Assembly: GCF_025854335.1 (NCBI RefSeq)
Contig: NZ_CP107716.1
Location: 1,543,001-1,607,000 of the forward strand
Direction: 5' to 3'
From: Pelagibacterium flavum
GTDB lineage: Bacteria > Pseudomonadota > Alphaproteobacteria > Rhizobiales > Devosiaceae
DNA length: 64,000 nucleotides
Positions within the stretch are counted from its first letter, which is position 1; the number at the start of each line of letters is the position of its first letter. This document shows positions 10,540 to 24,840 of this stretch, in pieces. The notes below the pieces were generated by a model that was given only the letters and a program-made list of their open reading frames with translations, was not told the origin of the DNA and did not search any database. Position numbers and translations under genes: made by a program.

Positions 10540-11849
10540 TGACCTCTGCGATGACAGCGCGTTTGAAACCGGTGCAGCCGGGGCGGTCATCTTTGGTGAC
10601 CGTGCTCGATATCGGTTCGACCAAGATATGCTGCGTCATCGCGCGGCTGGTGCCGCGCGAGGGCAGGGCGCTGCGCGGGCGTACGCATATGGCCGAGATC
10701 ATCGGGTTTGGGTACGGCCCTTCTGCGGGCGTCAAAAGCGGCGTGGTGACCGATCTCGACAAGGCCGAGCAGGCCATCCGTTCGGTTGTCGGCATGGCGG
10801 AGCGGGCCGCCGGGATCACCGTGCAGTCGGTGGTCGTGAACGTCACCGCCGGGCGGTTGGGTTCGGAGACATTTTCGGCGAGCGTTTCGCTCGATGGCCA
10901 TGAGGTCGAGCCGAGCGATATTTCGCGGGTGCTGATTGCCGTCAATGACCGCAGCGTGCGCGACGAGCGCTCGATTATCCACGCGCTGCCGATTGGCTAT
11001 GCGCTGGACGGACAAAAGGGTGTGCGCGATCCGCGCGGCATGGTGGGCGAGACGCTGGGCGTCGATGTTGCCGTGATTTCGGCCGAGACGCTGGCCATGC
11101 GCAACATCGAACTGGCGCTCAACAAATGCCATCTCGAAGTCGAGGCGCTGATGGCGACGCCCTATGCGTCGGGGCTGGCGACGCTGGTCGATGACGAGGC
11201 CGATCTGGGGGTTGCCTGTGTCGATATGGGTGGGGCGACGACGACGGTTTCGGTCTTCAACGAGGGCCATCTGGTTTATGCCGATGCGCTGGCGATCGGC
11301 GGGCATCACATCACGCTCGATATCGCGCGGCAGCTTTCGGTGAGCGTGGCGGACGCGGAACGGCTCAAGACGCTTTACGGGTCATGCCTGCAGGGGCAGA
11401 CCGACGAGACCGACGTCATCACCGTGATGCCGATTGGCGCCAACTCCCATGAATCGCCCAATTCGATTTCGCGTGAGATGCTGACGCGGGTGATCCGGCC
11501 GCGTGTCGAGGAAATTCTCGAAGCGATCCGTGACCGGATGCAGGCGACCGGGATGATGGATATTTCGGGCCGCCGGTTCGTTCTGACCGGCGGGGCATCG
11601 GATCTGACCGGGCTGCCCGAACTGGCGCGGCGCATGCTGGCGCGCAATGTGCGCAATGGACGTCCGCTGGGGGTTTCGGGGCTGCCCGATCGGGCCAAGG
11701 GGCCCGCGTTTGCGACAGTGGCGGGGATGCTGGTCTATCCGCAGGTGTGCGGAACAGAATACGTCCAGCCGCGTCCGACGCGGAAGCTGACGGGATCGGA
11801 CGGATATTTCGCCAGGGTTGGAAGCTGGCTGAAATCGGGTTTCGTCTGA
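10536..11849 (+). CDS. ftsA: FtsA, actin-like divisome membrane anchor
   Basis: Actin-fold ATPase that tethers FtsZ filaments to the membrane and recruits later division proteins. The 437 residues show the SHS2-containing FtsA architecture: phosphate 1 motif VLDIGSTKICC near residue 25, ACVDMGGATTTVSVF (phosphate 2), VLTGGASDLTGLPELA (adenosine motif), and a C-terminal amphipathic tail (YFARVGSWLKSGF) suited to membrane binding. It starts inside the ftsQ stop (ATGATG). Unusually, ftsZ is not the next gene but lies 1.4 kb away. Confidence 0.97.
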   Translation: MMTSAMTARLKPVQPGRSSLVTVLDIGSTKICCVIARLVPREGRALRGRTHMAEIIGFGYGPSAGVKSGVVTDLDKAEQAIRSVVGMAERAAGITVQSVVVNVTAGRLGSETFSASVSLDGHEVEPSDISRVLIAVNDRSVRDERSIIHALPIGYALDGQKGVRDPRGMVGETLGVDVAVISAETLAMRNIELALNKCHLEVEALMATPYASGLATLVDDEADLGVACVDMGGATTTVSVFNEGHLVYADALAIGGHHITLDIARQLSVSVADAERLKTLYGSCLQGQTDETDVITVMPIGANSHESPNSISREMLTRVIRPRVEEILEAIRDRMQATGMMDISGRRFVLTGGASDLTGLPELARRMLARNVRNGRPLGVSGLPDRAKGPAFATVAGMLVYPQVCGTEYVQPRPTRKLTGSDGYFARVGSWLKSGFV

Positions 11850-11969
11850 GGACGCGCGGCGCCGGACCACCCTTGTTATCCTCCAGGAACCCTGCCCGCG
11901 CGGGGGCATTGGGCAGGAGAGCCAAGCCAGGCTTGGTCGTTCCAACCCATCCATTGTGGAGGATCTCCC

Positions 11970-12479
11970 ATGAAAGCACTGCTTGCAACTTCAGCTTTGG
12001 CCCTGATGTTTGCGTCCTCGCCCGTATATGCGCAGGGCCAGACAGCCAGCGCGACCTATATCGACGCCGAAGGACAAGAAATCGGTGAGGCAACGCTGGC
12101 CCATACGGGCAACGGCGTGGTTATCGAAATCGACGTCAACGGACTTCCAGCCGAACAATGGGTGGCGGTGCACGTCCATGAAAATGGTGAATGCGACCCG
12201 GACGGCGGCTTTGACTCAGCGGGCGGCCATTTCAATCCCGCCAATGTCGATCATGGCTATTACAGCGAGACTGGACCGCATGCCGGGGACATGCCGAACC
12301 AGTATATCGGCGCTGACGGTTTTCTGCGCAGCCATTTGTTCAATCCCTTCATCACCCTCGGACGGGGTGATGCCGATATCATGGGTCGGGCGCTGATAAT
12401 CCATGGTGGCGCCGATGACTATCAGAGCCAGCCGTCGGGGGATGCCGGCGACAGGATCGCCTGCGCTGTAATAGAATAA
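11970..12479 (+). CDS. sodC: Periplasmic Cu/Zn superoxide dismutase
   Basis: Converts superoxide to peroxide and oxygen in the periplasm. The 169-residue precursor begins with a signal peptide that probably ends after VYA (about residue 21). Metal ligands are in place: His68 and His70 (HVHENGEC), His87 (GGHFNP), His95, His104 and Asp107 (GPHAGDMPN), and His145 (IHGGADDY). Cys75 and Cys165 can form the usual disulfide, and SGDAGDRIAC carries the guiding arginine. A GGAGGA site precedes the ATG. The gene is placed between ftsA and ftsZ, an unusual location. Confidence 0.93.
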   Translation: MKALLATSALALMFASSPVYAQGQTASATYIDAEGQEIGEATLAHTGNGVVIEIDVNGLPAEQWVAVHVHENGECDPDGGFDSAGGHFNPANVDHGYYSETGPHAGDMPNQYIGADGFLRSHLFNPFITLGRGDADIMGRALIIHGGADDYQSQPSGDAGDRIACAVIE

Positions 12480-12534
12480 GCTGCAGGACGCTCGGTATCG
12501 CAGGGGGGCTTGAGTAGATCCCCCCTGCTCTTGG

Positions 12535-13011
12535 TCATTGGCCGCGATAGGCCGCCTCGAGATCGGCGACGATCAGTTTTTTCATCTTGAGCATGGCCTG
12601 GGTGGCGCGCCTGGCGCCTTCGGGGTCCTTGCCCGTCACGGTGTCGTAGAGGGCTCTGGGCACGATCTGCCAGGAGACGCCGAACTTGTCCTTGACCCAG
12701 CCGCACTGGCTTTCGGCGCCTTCGCCTTCGGTCAGCTTGTCCCAGTAATAATCGACCTCGGCCTGATCGGCGCAGTCGATGATAAAGGAGGTCGCTTCGG
12801 AGAACTTGAAGTGGGGGCCGCCATTGATGGCGTTGAAGCGCTGGCCGAGGATTTCGAAATCTCCGGTCATCACCGTGCCGGGTTCGCCCATGCCGCCTTC
12901 GGTGTAGCGGGTGGTGCCGTGGATTTTGGTGTCGGGGAAGACCGAGGCGTAGAAATCCATGGCTTCCTCGAGGTTGTTATCGAACCAGAGGCTTGGAGTG
13001 ATCCTGGACAT
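12535..13011 (-). CDS. VOC family (PhnB-like) protein
   Basis: Protein of 158 residues of the vicinal oxygen chelate superfamily, in the PhnB / 3-demethylubiquinone methyltransferase-like group. Seen: an N-terminal beta-alpha fold (SLWFDNNLEEAMDFYASVFP), NGGPHFKFSEATSF, and DKFGVSWQIVP, which are hallmark stretches of this group. Substrate unknown; these proteins are usually annotated only by fold. It is transcribed against the division genes and sits in the ftsA-ftsZ gap, back to back with the ftsZ leader. Confidence 0.88.
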   Translation of the reverse strand: MSRITPSLWFDNNLEEAMDFYASVFPDTKIHGTTRYTEGGMGEPGTVMTGDFEILGQRFNAINGGPHFKFSEATSFIIDCADQAEVDYYWDKLTEGEGAESQCGWVKDKFGVSWQIVPRALYDTVTGKDPEGARRATQAMLKMKKLIVADLEAAYRGQ

Positions 13012-13162
13012 TTCCTGCTCCTATTAAAGAACCAATATGTTATATTCTGTTATGGTTATATTATGGCGCTGGAAAATGTCAAGCCGATGTCGGCTCAGGT
13101 GGGGCAAATCATGCTTAACATGCGGTGACTTTGTGGCTGTCAAGGCTCGCATTTTGCAGACT

Positions 13163-13204
13163 GGTTAACGAAATCGGTAGCTTTGTTAGGGTCCGGTTAA
13201 CGAA
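13163..13204 (+). promoter_or_regulatory. ftsZ leader with twin GGTTAACGAA motif
   Basis: GGTTAACGAA occurs twice, at 13163-13172 and 13195-13204, 32 bases apart (about three helical turns). Read on the minus strand each contains TTAACC, which is the half-site of the alphaproteobacterial cell cycle regulator CtrA (established for Caulobacter, where CtrA represses ftsZ). The ftsZ ATG is at 13248. CtrA binding here is an inference from sequence only. Confidence 0.5.
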
Positions 13205-13247
13205 TTGAGCGCTACATCTTTGCCATGCAGCCACTAAGAGGCCAGAG

Positions 13248-14954
13248 ATGACAATCAACCTACAGATTCCGGGAATCCAAGAACTTAAGCCGCGAATCAC
13301 CGTCTTTGGCGTCGGTGGTGCGGGCGGAAACGCGGTCAACAACATGATTAACTCGGGCCTTGAAGGCGTCGAGTTCGTCGTGGCCAACACAGACGCGCAG
13401 GCGCTGGCGTTGTCCCGCGCGCAACGCGTCATCCAGCTCGGCGTGGGTGTGACCGAAGGTCTTGGCGCCGGTTCGCACCCCGAGGTGGGGCGTGCGGCGG
13501 CCGAAGAAAGTTTCGATGAACTCAACGATCATCTTTCGGGTTCGCACATGGTGTTCATCACCGCCGGTATGGGCGGTGGCACGGGAACGGGCGCGGCGCC
13601 CGTCGTGGCGCGCGCAGCACGCGAGCAGGGCATACTGACCGTTGGCGTGGTGACCAAGCCGTTCCAGTTCGAGGGCAATCGCCGCATGAAGCTGGCGGAT
13701 GAGGGCATCGACGAGCTGCACCGCCATGTCGATACGCTGATCGTGATCCCGAACCAGAATCTGTTCCGGGTGGCCAACGAAAAGACCACGTTTGCCGACG
13801 CGTTCGCGATGGCCGACGAGGTTCTGTTTTCGGGTGTTGCCTGCATTACCGACCTGATGGTCAAGGAAGGGCTCATCAACCTCGACTTTGCCGACGTGCG
13901 CGCCGTGATGCGCGGCATGGGCAAGGCGATGATGGGCACGGGCGAGGCCGAGGGCGAGGATCGTGCGCGTCACGCCGCCGAAGCCGCTATCGCCAATCCG
14001 CTGCTCGACGATGTCTCAATGCAGGGCGCCCGTGGGCTCCTGATCTCGATCACCGGCGGCAAGGACATGACGTTGTACGAGGTCGACGAAGCGGCTTCGC
14101 GGATCCGCGAGGAAGTGGATTCGGATGCCAATATCATTCTTGGTGCAACGTTCGACGATTCGCTGCAGGGCAAGGTTCGCGTTTCGGTCGTTGCGACCGG
14201 CACCGACGCGCTGATGGTTCAGGCGCTTGACCCGGTCAAGCCCAACGCAAACCGCCAGCCGCTGCAGGCCAAGCGTTTGCCGGAAGCTGTTGCCGCTCCG
14301 GCGACTGCGCAGGCGCCCCGTGCCGAACAGCCTGCTTCCCAGCAGAGCGCTCCGGCTCAGGCCAGTGCGCATATGAGCGACGACCAGTTCGAAGCTGCCG
14401 TTGCCCAGGCGATCAAGGATGGCAATTCGGCGGCGGCTGCCGCGGCAACTGCCGCTCGGCAAACCGAAGATGCCGGCGTGACCATCGAGCCCTATACGCC
14501 TGCCGCCACCGTGCGTCAGCCGGTTGAGGAAGCTCAGCGCGCGCCCGACGCGGCCATGCCCAAGCCTTACGTTCCCTCGGGCGCCGAGCGTCCGCAGTTG
14601 CAGCGCCGCATTCCTCGTGCTGAAGACATGCCGCCGGTTGCTCGCCAGCAGATGGAACAGCCCCGGAGCGAAGAGCCGCGCAACGCGCGCGCCCTGTTCC
14701 GCCGGTTGGCCTCCAATGTGGGTTTGAGCCTTGGCGGGGAAGCCGAGCCGCAGCCCCAGGGGGAGCGCTTGCAGCCCCAGTTCGACGATGCGGCGGCCCG
14801 TAGCGCCATTGAAGCTGCCCCCTCCCGTCCGGCCGCTCCGCGTCCCCAGACGGAAGGCGCGGCGGGACAACTCGACGCACATGGTCGTGCTCCGGCTCGT
14901 GCCCCGCAGAAAGAACAGCTGGAGATCCCAGCGTTTCTCAAACGCCACGGTTAA
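13248..14954 (+). CDS. ftsZ: FtsZ, tubulin-like division GTPase
   Basis: Cytoplasmic GTPase that polymerises into the Z ring. The 568 residues comprise a conserved core of about 320 residues with the tubulin signature GGGTGTG (109-115) and the T7 catalytic loop NLDFAD (211-216). A long linker rich in Ala, Pro, Gln and Glu follows (about 325-555), and then the C-terminal peptide [11 protein letters not shown] that binds FtsA and other partners. The long linker is typical of alphaproteobacteria. The gene stands alone behind its own leader because a minus-strand gene lies upstream, and a strong hairpin follows it. Confidence 0.98.
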   Translation: MTINLQIPGIQELKPRITVFGVGGAGGNAVNNMINSGLEGVEFVVANTDAQALALSRAQRVIQLGVGVTEGLGAGSHPEVGRAAAEESFDELNDHLSGSHMVFITAGMGGGTGTGAAPVVARAAREQGILTVGVVTKPFQFEGNRRMKLADEGIDELHRHVDTLIVIPNQNLFRVANEKTTFADAFAMADEVLFSGVACITDLMVKEGLINLDFADVRAVMRGMGKAMMGTGEAEGEDRARHAAEAAIANPLLDDVSMQGARGLLISITGGKDMTLYEVDEAASRIREEVDSDANIILGATFDDSLQGKVRVSVVATGTDALMVQALDPVKPNANRQPLQAKRLPEAVAAPATAQAPRAEQPASQQSAPAQASAHMSDDQFEAAVAQAIKDGNSAAAAAATAARQTEDAGVTIEPYTPAATVRQPVEEAQRAPDAAMPKPYVPSGAERPQLQRRIPRAEDMPPVARQQMEQPRSEEPRNARALFRRLASNVGLSLGGEAEPQPQGERLQPQFDDAAARSAIEAAPSRPAAPRPQTEGAAGQLDAHGRAPARAPQKEQLEIPAFLKRHG

Positions 14955-14980
14955 TTCAAAATTGCCATTTAGGCGCTAAA

Positions 14981-15011
14981 TCGGCCTGACACGGGTTTCG
15001 TGTCAGGCCGA
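14981..15011 (+). terminator. Hairpin between ftsZ and lpxC
   Basis: A perfect 13-base-pair inverted repeat, TCGGCCTGACACG with CGTGTCAGGCCGA, is separated by GGTTT and followed by the moderately T-rich TCTTCGTT. It sits 26 bases after the ftsZ stop and 54 bases before the lpxC start, so it probably ends most ftsZ transcripts. The T tract is weak, so partial read-through is possible. Confidence 0.75.
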
Positions 15012-15065
15012 TCTTCGTTAATAGGGCGATTGGGCCATTCGTCAACAAAAGGGCCCGGAGCACCA

Positions 15066-16022
15066 ATGAAGAACAATACCGTGCGCCAATGCACGCTGAC
15101 GCGTCCCGCGGAATTCGCTGGAATCGGTGTGCATAATGGCAAGCCCTCGCGCCTTGTCATCAATCCGGCACCCGCCGATTCCGGCTATACGTTGACCCGC
15201 ATACTGGACGATGGCAGCACGTCCGCCAGCGTAAAGATCGACCATTCGCGCGTGAGCCGAACCTCGCTGTGCACGGTTATCGATCTTGGCAATTCGGTCA
15301 GCGTCGCGACCGTCGAGCACGTCTTGGCGGCGCTCAACGGGCTGGGCATCGACAATGCGGAAATCGTGGTCTGGGGCGAAGAATGCCCGATCATTGACGG
15401 CAGCGCCGAACCGTTCGTGGATGCGGTGCTCGACGCCGGCATCTCGATCCAGCCCCAGCGCAAGAAATTCATCCGCATCCTGCGTTCGGTGACGGTTCGC
15501 GACAATGATGCTTTCGCCATGCTCGAAGCCTATAACGGGCGGGCTTTCGACGTGGAAATCGATTTCAACAGCAAGGTGATCGGCCGAGAGCGCATGATCT
15601 TTGACTGGTCGCCGCGCAAATTTGCCGTCGAGGTTGCCCCGGCGCGCACGTTCGGGTTCGTGGCACAGGCCAAGGTTTTGCGCCAGGCCGGCTACGCCCT
15701 GGGATCGAGCCTTGAAAATTCCATCGCCATCGAGGAAGAAAGAATCGTCAATCCGGATGGGTTGCGCTTCGATGATGAATTCGTGCGTCACAAGCTGCTC
15801 GACGCCGTGGGCGATCTGGCCTTGGCCGGGCTGCCGATCTATGGGCGGTTCAAATCCTACAAAGGTGGGCATGGGTTGAACGCGCTGGTGCTCAAGTCGC
15901 TTTTTGCCAGCGAAGCCAATTACGAAATTCTCGAGGCTGATGCGCTGCCGCTCGAAATGGAAGCGCTCGGCGACCTGCCCGAGAGGCTGTCTGTTGAGCC
16001 CTACTTGCGTTCCATCGGTTGA
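15066..16022 (+). CDS. lpxC: LpxC, UDP-3-O-acyl-GlcNAc deacetylase
   Basis: Zinc deacetylase that performs the committed step of lipid A synthesis. The start is set at the ATG at 15066 with a GGAG site just upstream, giving 318 residues; an upstream in-frame ATG would read through the ftsZ terminator hairpin and is unlikely. Zinc and catalytic residues are visible: His85 in TVEHVLAAL, the HKLLD pair (His, Asp) around residue 240, and the catalytic His in GGHGLN. Its place after ftsZ is the common one in proteobacteria. Confidence 0.96.
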   Translation: MKNNTVRQCTLTRPAEFAGIGVHNGKPSRLVINPAPADSGYTLTRILDDGSTSASVKIDHSRVSRTSLCTVIDLGNSVSVATVEHVLAALNGLGIDNAEIVVWGEECPIIDGSAEPFVDAVLDAGISIQPQRKKFIRILRSVTVRDNDAFAMLEAYNGRAFDVEIDFNSKVIGRERMIFDWSPRKFAVEVAPARTFGFVAQAKVLRQAGYALGSSLENSIAIEEERIVNPDGLRFDDEFVRHKLLDAVGDLALAGLPIYGRFKSYKGGHGLNALVLKSLFASEANYEILEADALPLEMEALGDLPERLSVEPYLRSIG

Positions 16023-16127
16023 ATGGGCGATAACCCCCGTCACAGTTTTGAACAGATTGCCCGCTAGCGAATTGTGGGCACGCGCGGGTCACGGTTCATG
16101 CCCCGGGCCATGAGGACGGAGTTTTTC

Positions 16128-16964
16128 GTGAAGATCATAGCCAGACCAAGCAAAGCGCCACGGATTTGGAAGATGGCCGCGGCCATGGCCCTTGTTGGGG
16201 TGCTTGCCGCCTGTTCGCCCATGTCGATGTTTTCGCGCACCGGGGACGAAGAGCCGTTGGTTCCAGCCGAACAGCTTTACGCAAGCGCTGTCACCAATAT
16301 GGAGAACAATCGCTATATCGCTGCCATCGAGGATCTTGAAACGCTCGAGCGGCAGAACCCGTTCTCTGAGGTCAACGAACGCGCCAAGGTGATGCAGGTC
16401 TTCGCCAATTTCCGCCTTGCCCGCTTCTCGGAAGCCGCGCGGCAGGCCGACCAGTTCCTGGCGCTTTATCCGCGCTCCTCGGAAGTGCCCTATATCCTGT
16501 TCCTCAAGGGCAGCTCGTATTACGAGCAGATCACCGATATCACGCGCGATCAGGAACTGGCTCAGGACGCCATCGAGACATTCACCCAGTTGCAGGCGAA
16601 CTATCCGGACTCGCGCTATGCTCAGGAATCGCGGCAGATGCTGCTGATTGCCCGCGATCAGATTGCCGGCAAGGAAATGAGCGTGGGCCGCTACTATCTG
16701 GGCAATGGCCAGTACACGGCGGCGATCAATCGGTTCCGGGTGGTTGTGGAAGATCATCAGACTTCGACCCATGTGGAAGAAGCGCTGTATCGGCTGACCG
16801 AAGCCTATCTGACGCTGGGCCTGGTGGGCGAAGCACAGACGGCAACAGCCGTGCTGGGCACCAACTATCCGAGCTCGGAATGGTATCAGCGGGGCTTTGC
16901 GCTGCTCCAGAACCAGGGCCTGCAGCCCCAGATGATGACTGGAAACTGGATGGCGGATCGCTAG
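16128..16964 (+). CDS. bamD: BamD, outer membrane assembly lipoprotein
   Basis: Essential lipoprotein of the BAM complex that inserts beta-barrel proteins into the outer membrane. The GTG at 16128 has GGAG six bases upstream and gives 278 residues with a clean lipoprotein signal: basic N-terminus, hydrophobic core, lipobox LAAC with Cys29. Earlier ATGs at 16098 and 16110 would also keep the frame. The rest forms tetratricopeptide-like helical repeats (AEQLYASAVTNMENNRYIAAI onward). It lies between lpxC and recN and is followed by a terminator hairpin. Confidence 0.94.
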   Translation: MKIIARPSKAPRIWKMAAAMALVGVLAACSPMSMFSRTGDEEPLVPAEQLYASAVTNMENNRYIAAIEDLETLERQNPFSEVNERAKVMQVFANFRLARFSEAARQADQFLALYPRSSEVPYILFLKGSSYYEQITDITRDQELAQDAIETFTQLQANYPDSRYAQESRQMLLIARDQIAGKEMSVGRYYLGNGQYTAAINRFRVVVEDHQTSTHVEEALYRLTEAYLTLGLVGEAQTATAVLGTNYPSSEWYQRGFALLQNQGLQPQMMTGNWMADR

Positions 16965-16989
16965 GTCTCGTCCAGGCAGCAATATGGCG

Positions 16990-17018
16990 ATGCCCCGGCC
17001 AGCGGTCGGGGCATTTTC
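16990..17018 (+). terminator. Rho-independent terminator after bamD
   Basis: ATGCCCCG and CGGGGCAT form an eight-base-pair stem with a nine-base loop, followed directly by TTTTCG, 25 bases after the bamD stop. Confidence 0.75.
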
Positions 17019-17157
17019 GTATGCGCTTGTCGCTGGAAGTTTGTTCCTGTAATGTTCGCGTCTTCAATGGTGCGAATCTCGCGTTCGAGGTTTGCAGCGG
17101 GGGCGTTTCACAGGGTACATAGTCGGGGCCACCAAACGAACGGGAGAAGCGGGAGCG

Positions 17158-22243
<5,086 letters not shown>

Positions 22244-22265
22244 CGCGACAAAGGAGCACCGGGTC

Positions 22266-22628
22266 ATGCCGGAGGTCCACAAGCTTTGCTGCCATTGCGG
22301 CGAAATCGAGCTTGAAGTGTCCCATGAGTTGGGGCGGCTCGTGGAGTGCAATTGTTCGACCTGCGCGCGCTCGGGCTTCCTTCACTGGAAGGTGCCGGTG
22401 GAGGCGGTGCGTCTTCTGACGCAAAAGCGCAGGCTCTCGGTCTATCTATGGCGCGATGTGGATGGCGGGCACCATTTTTGCCCGACCTGCGGCACCGCAA
22501 TCTTCAGGACCGGTTATCGGGACAGAATTTCGATCAACGCCCGGTGCCTTGTGGGCGTCGATGTTTTTGCGCTTGAGGTGGAGCGCCTGGACGGCCGCAA
22601 CGAAATGCCGCCGGGCCCAACCATCTGA
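22266..22628 (+). CDS. GFA family (CENP-V/DUF636) zinc protein
   Basis: Small zinc protein of the glutathione-dependent formaldehyde-activating enzyme fold. It has 120 residues and the family cysteine pattern: CHC near the N-terminus, CNCSTC, and CPTCG, which together coordinate two zinc ions. An AAAGGAG site lies ten bases before the ATG. Most members outside the named enzyme have no proven substrate, so activity is unassigned. A second member, clearly different in sequence, is at 57674-58072. Confidence 0.9.
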   Translation: MPEVHKLCCHCGEIELEVSHELGRLVECNCSTCARSGFLHWKVPVEAVRLLTQKRRLSVYLWRDVDGGHHFCPTCGTAIFRTGYRDRISINARCLVGVDVFALEVERLDGRNEMPPGPTI

Positions 22629-22649
22629 CCGGACGCCCGACGGTGTCTT

Positions 22650-24476
22650 TCACAGCGGAGCGGTGGCCCGATCCAGCCAGCTTCTTGTGTTTTCGTCGAG
22701 GTGGGGGGCGATTTCGCGGGCGATGCGGGCGTGGTAGGCGTTGAGCCAGTCGCGTTCAGCGGTTTCGAGCATCTCGACAGCGATCAGGCGCCGGTCGATG
22801 GGCGCCAGAGTGAGGGTCTCGAAATCGAGATAGCCCGGGGCCAGTTCGCTCTCCTGCACGATGATGAGGTTCTCGATCCGGATGCCGTACTGGCCTTCGA
22901 GGTAATAGCCAGGCTCGTTGGACAGGACCATGCCAGGCTCGAACGGCACGGTGTAACGCGGCGAAATCCCGGCCGGGCCTTCATGGACCGAGAGGAACGC
23001 GCCGACGCCATGGCCGGTGCCATGGTTGAAGGTGAGACCGACCTGCCAGAGAAACTGACGCGCCAGGATATCGATCTGTGCGCCGTTGGTGCCCTTGGGA
23101 AACCGGGCGCGAGAAATGGCGATCATGCCCTTGAGGACGCGCGTGAAATGGTCCTTCTGCTGCGCGGTGACCGGGCCAGTGGCCATTGTGCGGGTGATGT
23201 CGGTGGTGCCCGAGAGATATTGGGCACCTGAATCGACCAGCATCAATTCGCCGGGATTGAGCGTGCGGTTGGTTTTTTCCGAAACGCGGTAATGAACGAT
23301 GGCGCCGTTGGGCCCCGAGCCTGAAATGGTTTCAAAGCTCACATCGACCGCGGTCGGCTCCTCGCGCCGGTAAGCTTCGAGCATCTTGACGATGTCGATT
23401 TCGGTGAGGCCGCCGCGCGGCGCTGCCTCATCGAACCAGGCGAGGAACTTGGCAAAGGCGATGCCGTCGAGCTTATGGGCCTCGCGCATGCCGGCCAGTT
23501 CGACATCGTTCTTTTTGGCCTTGGGCAACAGGACGGGATCGCGCTTCTCGATCAGTCTCGCGCCGTTCGACAGCACCGATTTGACCTGAACCGGCGCGGT
23601 TTCCGGATCGAACCAGACGGCGCGGCCCTGTTTGGCCAGATCGCCAAGCGCGGCTTCAAACCCATCCTTGCTCTTGAGGTCGGCGATATCGGCCAGGGCG
23701 GAGCGGTTCTCGTCGGTGAGCTTGTTGTGGGCCAGAAACAGGGTCGGCCTTCCTTCAGCGGGGATGATGGCAAAACCGAGAACGAACGGATTGTGGGGGA
23801 CGTCACGACCACGGATGTTGAACAGCCAGCACAGCGATTCCGGCAAGGTCAGAACGACCGCTGCCGCGTCCTCCTTGACCATCGTTGCGCGCAGTTCGGC
23901 GAGCTTTTCGGTGGTGGGCTTGCCGGTACGGTTGTGGCCGAGCACGTCAAGCGGTCCCTGCGGGGGCGCCGGCCGGTCTGTCCAGATCGCATCGATGGGA
24001 TTGGAGACGGGTACAAGCTCGATGCCTGCCTTTTCCAGTGGCTCTCTGATCGATGCCAGACGGCCCGGCGTGTGCAGCCAGGGGTCGAACCCGATACGGG
24101 AGCCAGAGGGAAGGTTTTCGGCCATCCAGTCGCCGGGGTTGGTCGTTGTCGTATCGTGAATGGAAACCAGCGCGGTGTCGGTCTGGGCAGGGGCCTGAAG
24201 CGTATAGCGGCTGTCCACGAACAGGGCCGCGAGATCGTTCGTCACCACGGCCATGCCCGCAGAGCCGGTGAACCCGGTGAGATATGCAAGGCGCGCATCG
24301 CAATCGGGCACGTATTCGCCCTGATGAACATCGGTGCGCGGGATCAGGAAGCCGTCGATTCCCAGCTCCGCGAAAGTGGTTCTGAGGGCGGAAAGGCGCG
24401 GGGCGACCTGGGCAGGGTCAGACTTCTCGTCGAAGGTCTGGAACCTGGCGTCCGGGATAGCGGCATATTCGGGCAT
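22650..24476 (-). CDS. M24 family Xaa-Pro aminopeptidase (AMPP type)
   Basis: Dimetal exopeptidase that removes an N-terminal residue preceding proline. With the ATG at 24476 it has 608 residues, the length of the three-domain eukaryote-like APP1 type; a longer start at 24515 is possible. The two creatinase-like N-terminal domains contain IPRTDVHQGEYVP and YLTGFTGSAG. The C-terminal pita-bread domain shows the metal ligands in order: the two Asp in VDSGAQYLSGTTDITR, His in GHGVGAFLSVHEGP, Glu in SNEPGYY and Glu in IRIENL. Probably cytoplasmic, as no signal peptide is seen. Confidence 0.93.
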   Translation of the reverse strand: MPEYAAIPDARFQTFDEKSDPAQVAPRLSALRTTFAELGIDGFLIPRTDVHQGEYVPDCDARLAYLTGFTGSAGMAVVTNDLAALFVDSRYTLQAPAQTDTALVSIHDTTTTNPGDWMAENLPSGSRIGFDPWLHTPGRLASIREPLEKAGIELVPVSNPIDAIWTDRPAPPQGPLDVLGHNRTGKPTTEKLAELRATMVKEDAAAVVLTLPESLCWLFNIRGRDVPHNPFVLGFAIIPAEGRPTLFLAHNKLTDENRSALADIADLKSKDGFEAALGDLAKQGRAVWFDPETAPVQVKSVLSNGARLIEKRDPVLLPKAKKNDVELAGMREAHKLDGIAFAKFLAWFDEAAPRGGLTEIDIVKMLEAYRREEPTAVDVSFETISGSGPNGAIVHYRVSEKTNRTLNPGELMLVDSGAQYLSGTTDITRTMATGPVTAQQKDHFTRVLKGMIAISRARFPKGTNGAQIDILARQFLWQVGLTFNHGTGHGVGAFLSVHEGPAGISPRYTVPFEPGMVLSNEPGYYLEGQYGIRIENLIIVQESELAPGYLDFETLTLAPIDRRLIAVEMLETAERDWLNAYHARIAREIAPHLDENTRSWLDRATAPL

Positions 24477-24617
24477 GATGGACTTTCTCGTTAACCGTCC
24501 ATGCGCTTCCGGCATGGCTGGGTTTCGCTTTGAGGACTAACTAACAGAAGCGAATGGCTCTATCTATTGTCTCGAAGGCAAAGGTTACTCGATTTTTGCC
24601 AACCAAGGAGAGATGAC

Positions 24618-24761
24618 ATGGTTGAAGACAAGAGCTTCTTCCGCAAGGCACTCGATGCCATGATCGAAGCCCGCAGCCGTGAAGCGGCTCGTCAGGTCGA
24701 TCGCTATACGCGGATTTACGGGTGTGACTTCGGCACGTCCAAGAAGGGCGCGGCCGAATAG
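24618..24761 (+). CDS. Small basic protein of 47 residues, function unknown
   Basis: A short gene with a good AAGGAG site seven bases before the ATG at 24618 and a rho-independent terminator about 45 bases after its stop, which together support expression. The product begins MVEDKSFFRKALDAMIEARS and has an amphipathic helix rich in Arg and Ala (residues 6-32). Similar short FFRKALDAMI-type proteins are, in my memory, widespread hypothetical genes in Hyphomicrobiales; I cannot give a function. Confidence 0.7.
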   Translation: MVEDKSFFRKALDAMIEARSREAARQVDRYTRIYGCDFGTSKKGAAE

Positions 24762-24805
24762 GGTCGCCTGGGGCTGAACGGCCCCACAGCACTATCGTAA
24801 GCATG

Positions 24806-24839
24806 AGCCCCTACGGCCCGCCAGCCGCCGGGGCTTTTT
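24806..24839 (+). terminator. Rho-independent terminator
   Basis: AGCCCC (24806-24811) pairs with GGGGCT (24830-24835), with an inner GGC/GCC stem, and a TTTT run follows. It ends the small gene at 24618-24761 and lies just before the 3' end of the oppositely oriented prmA. Confidence 0.8.
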
Positions 24840-24840
24840 G

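Noticed and set aside
12535..13011. The VOC gene as part of a division operon
   Set aside because: It is on the opposite strand and belongs to a general metabolic fold, so location alone gives no reason to link it with division.
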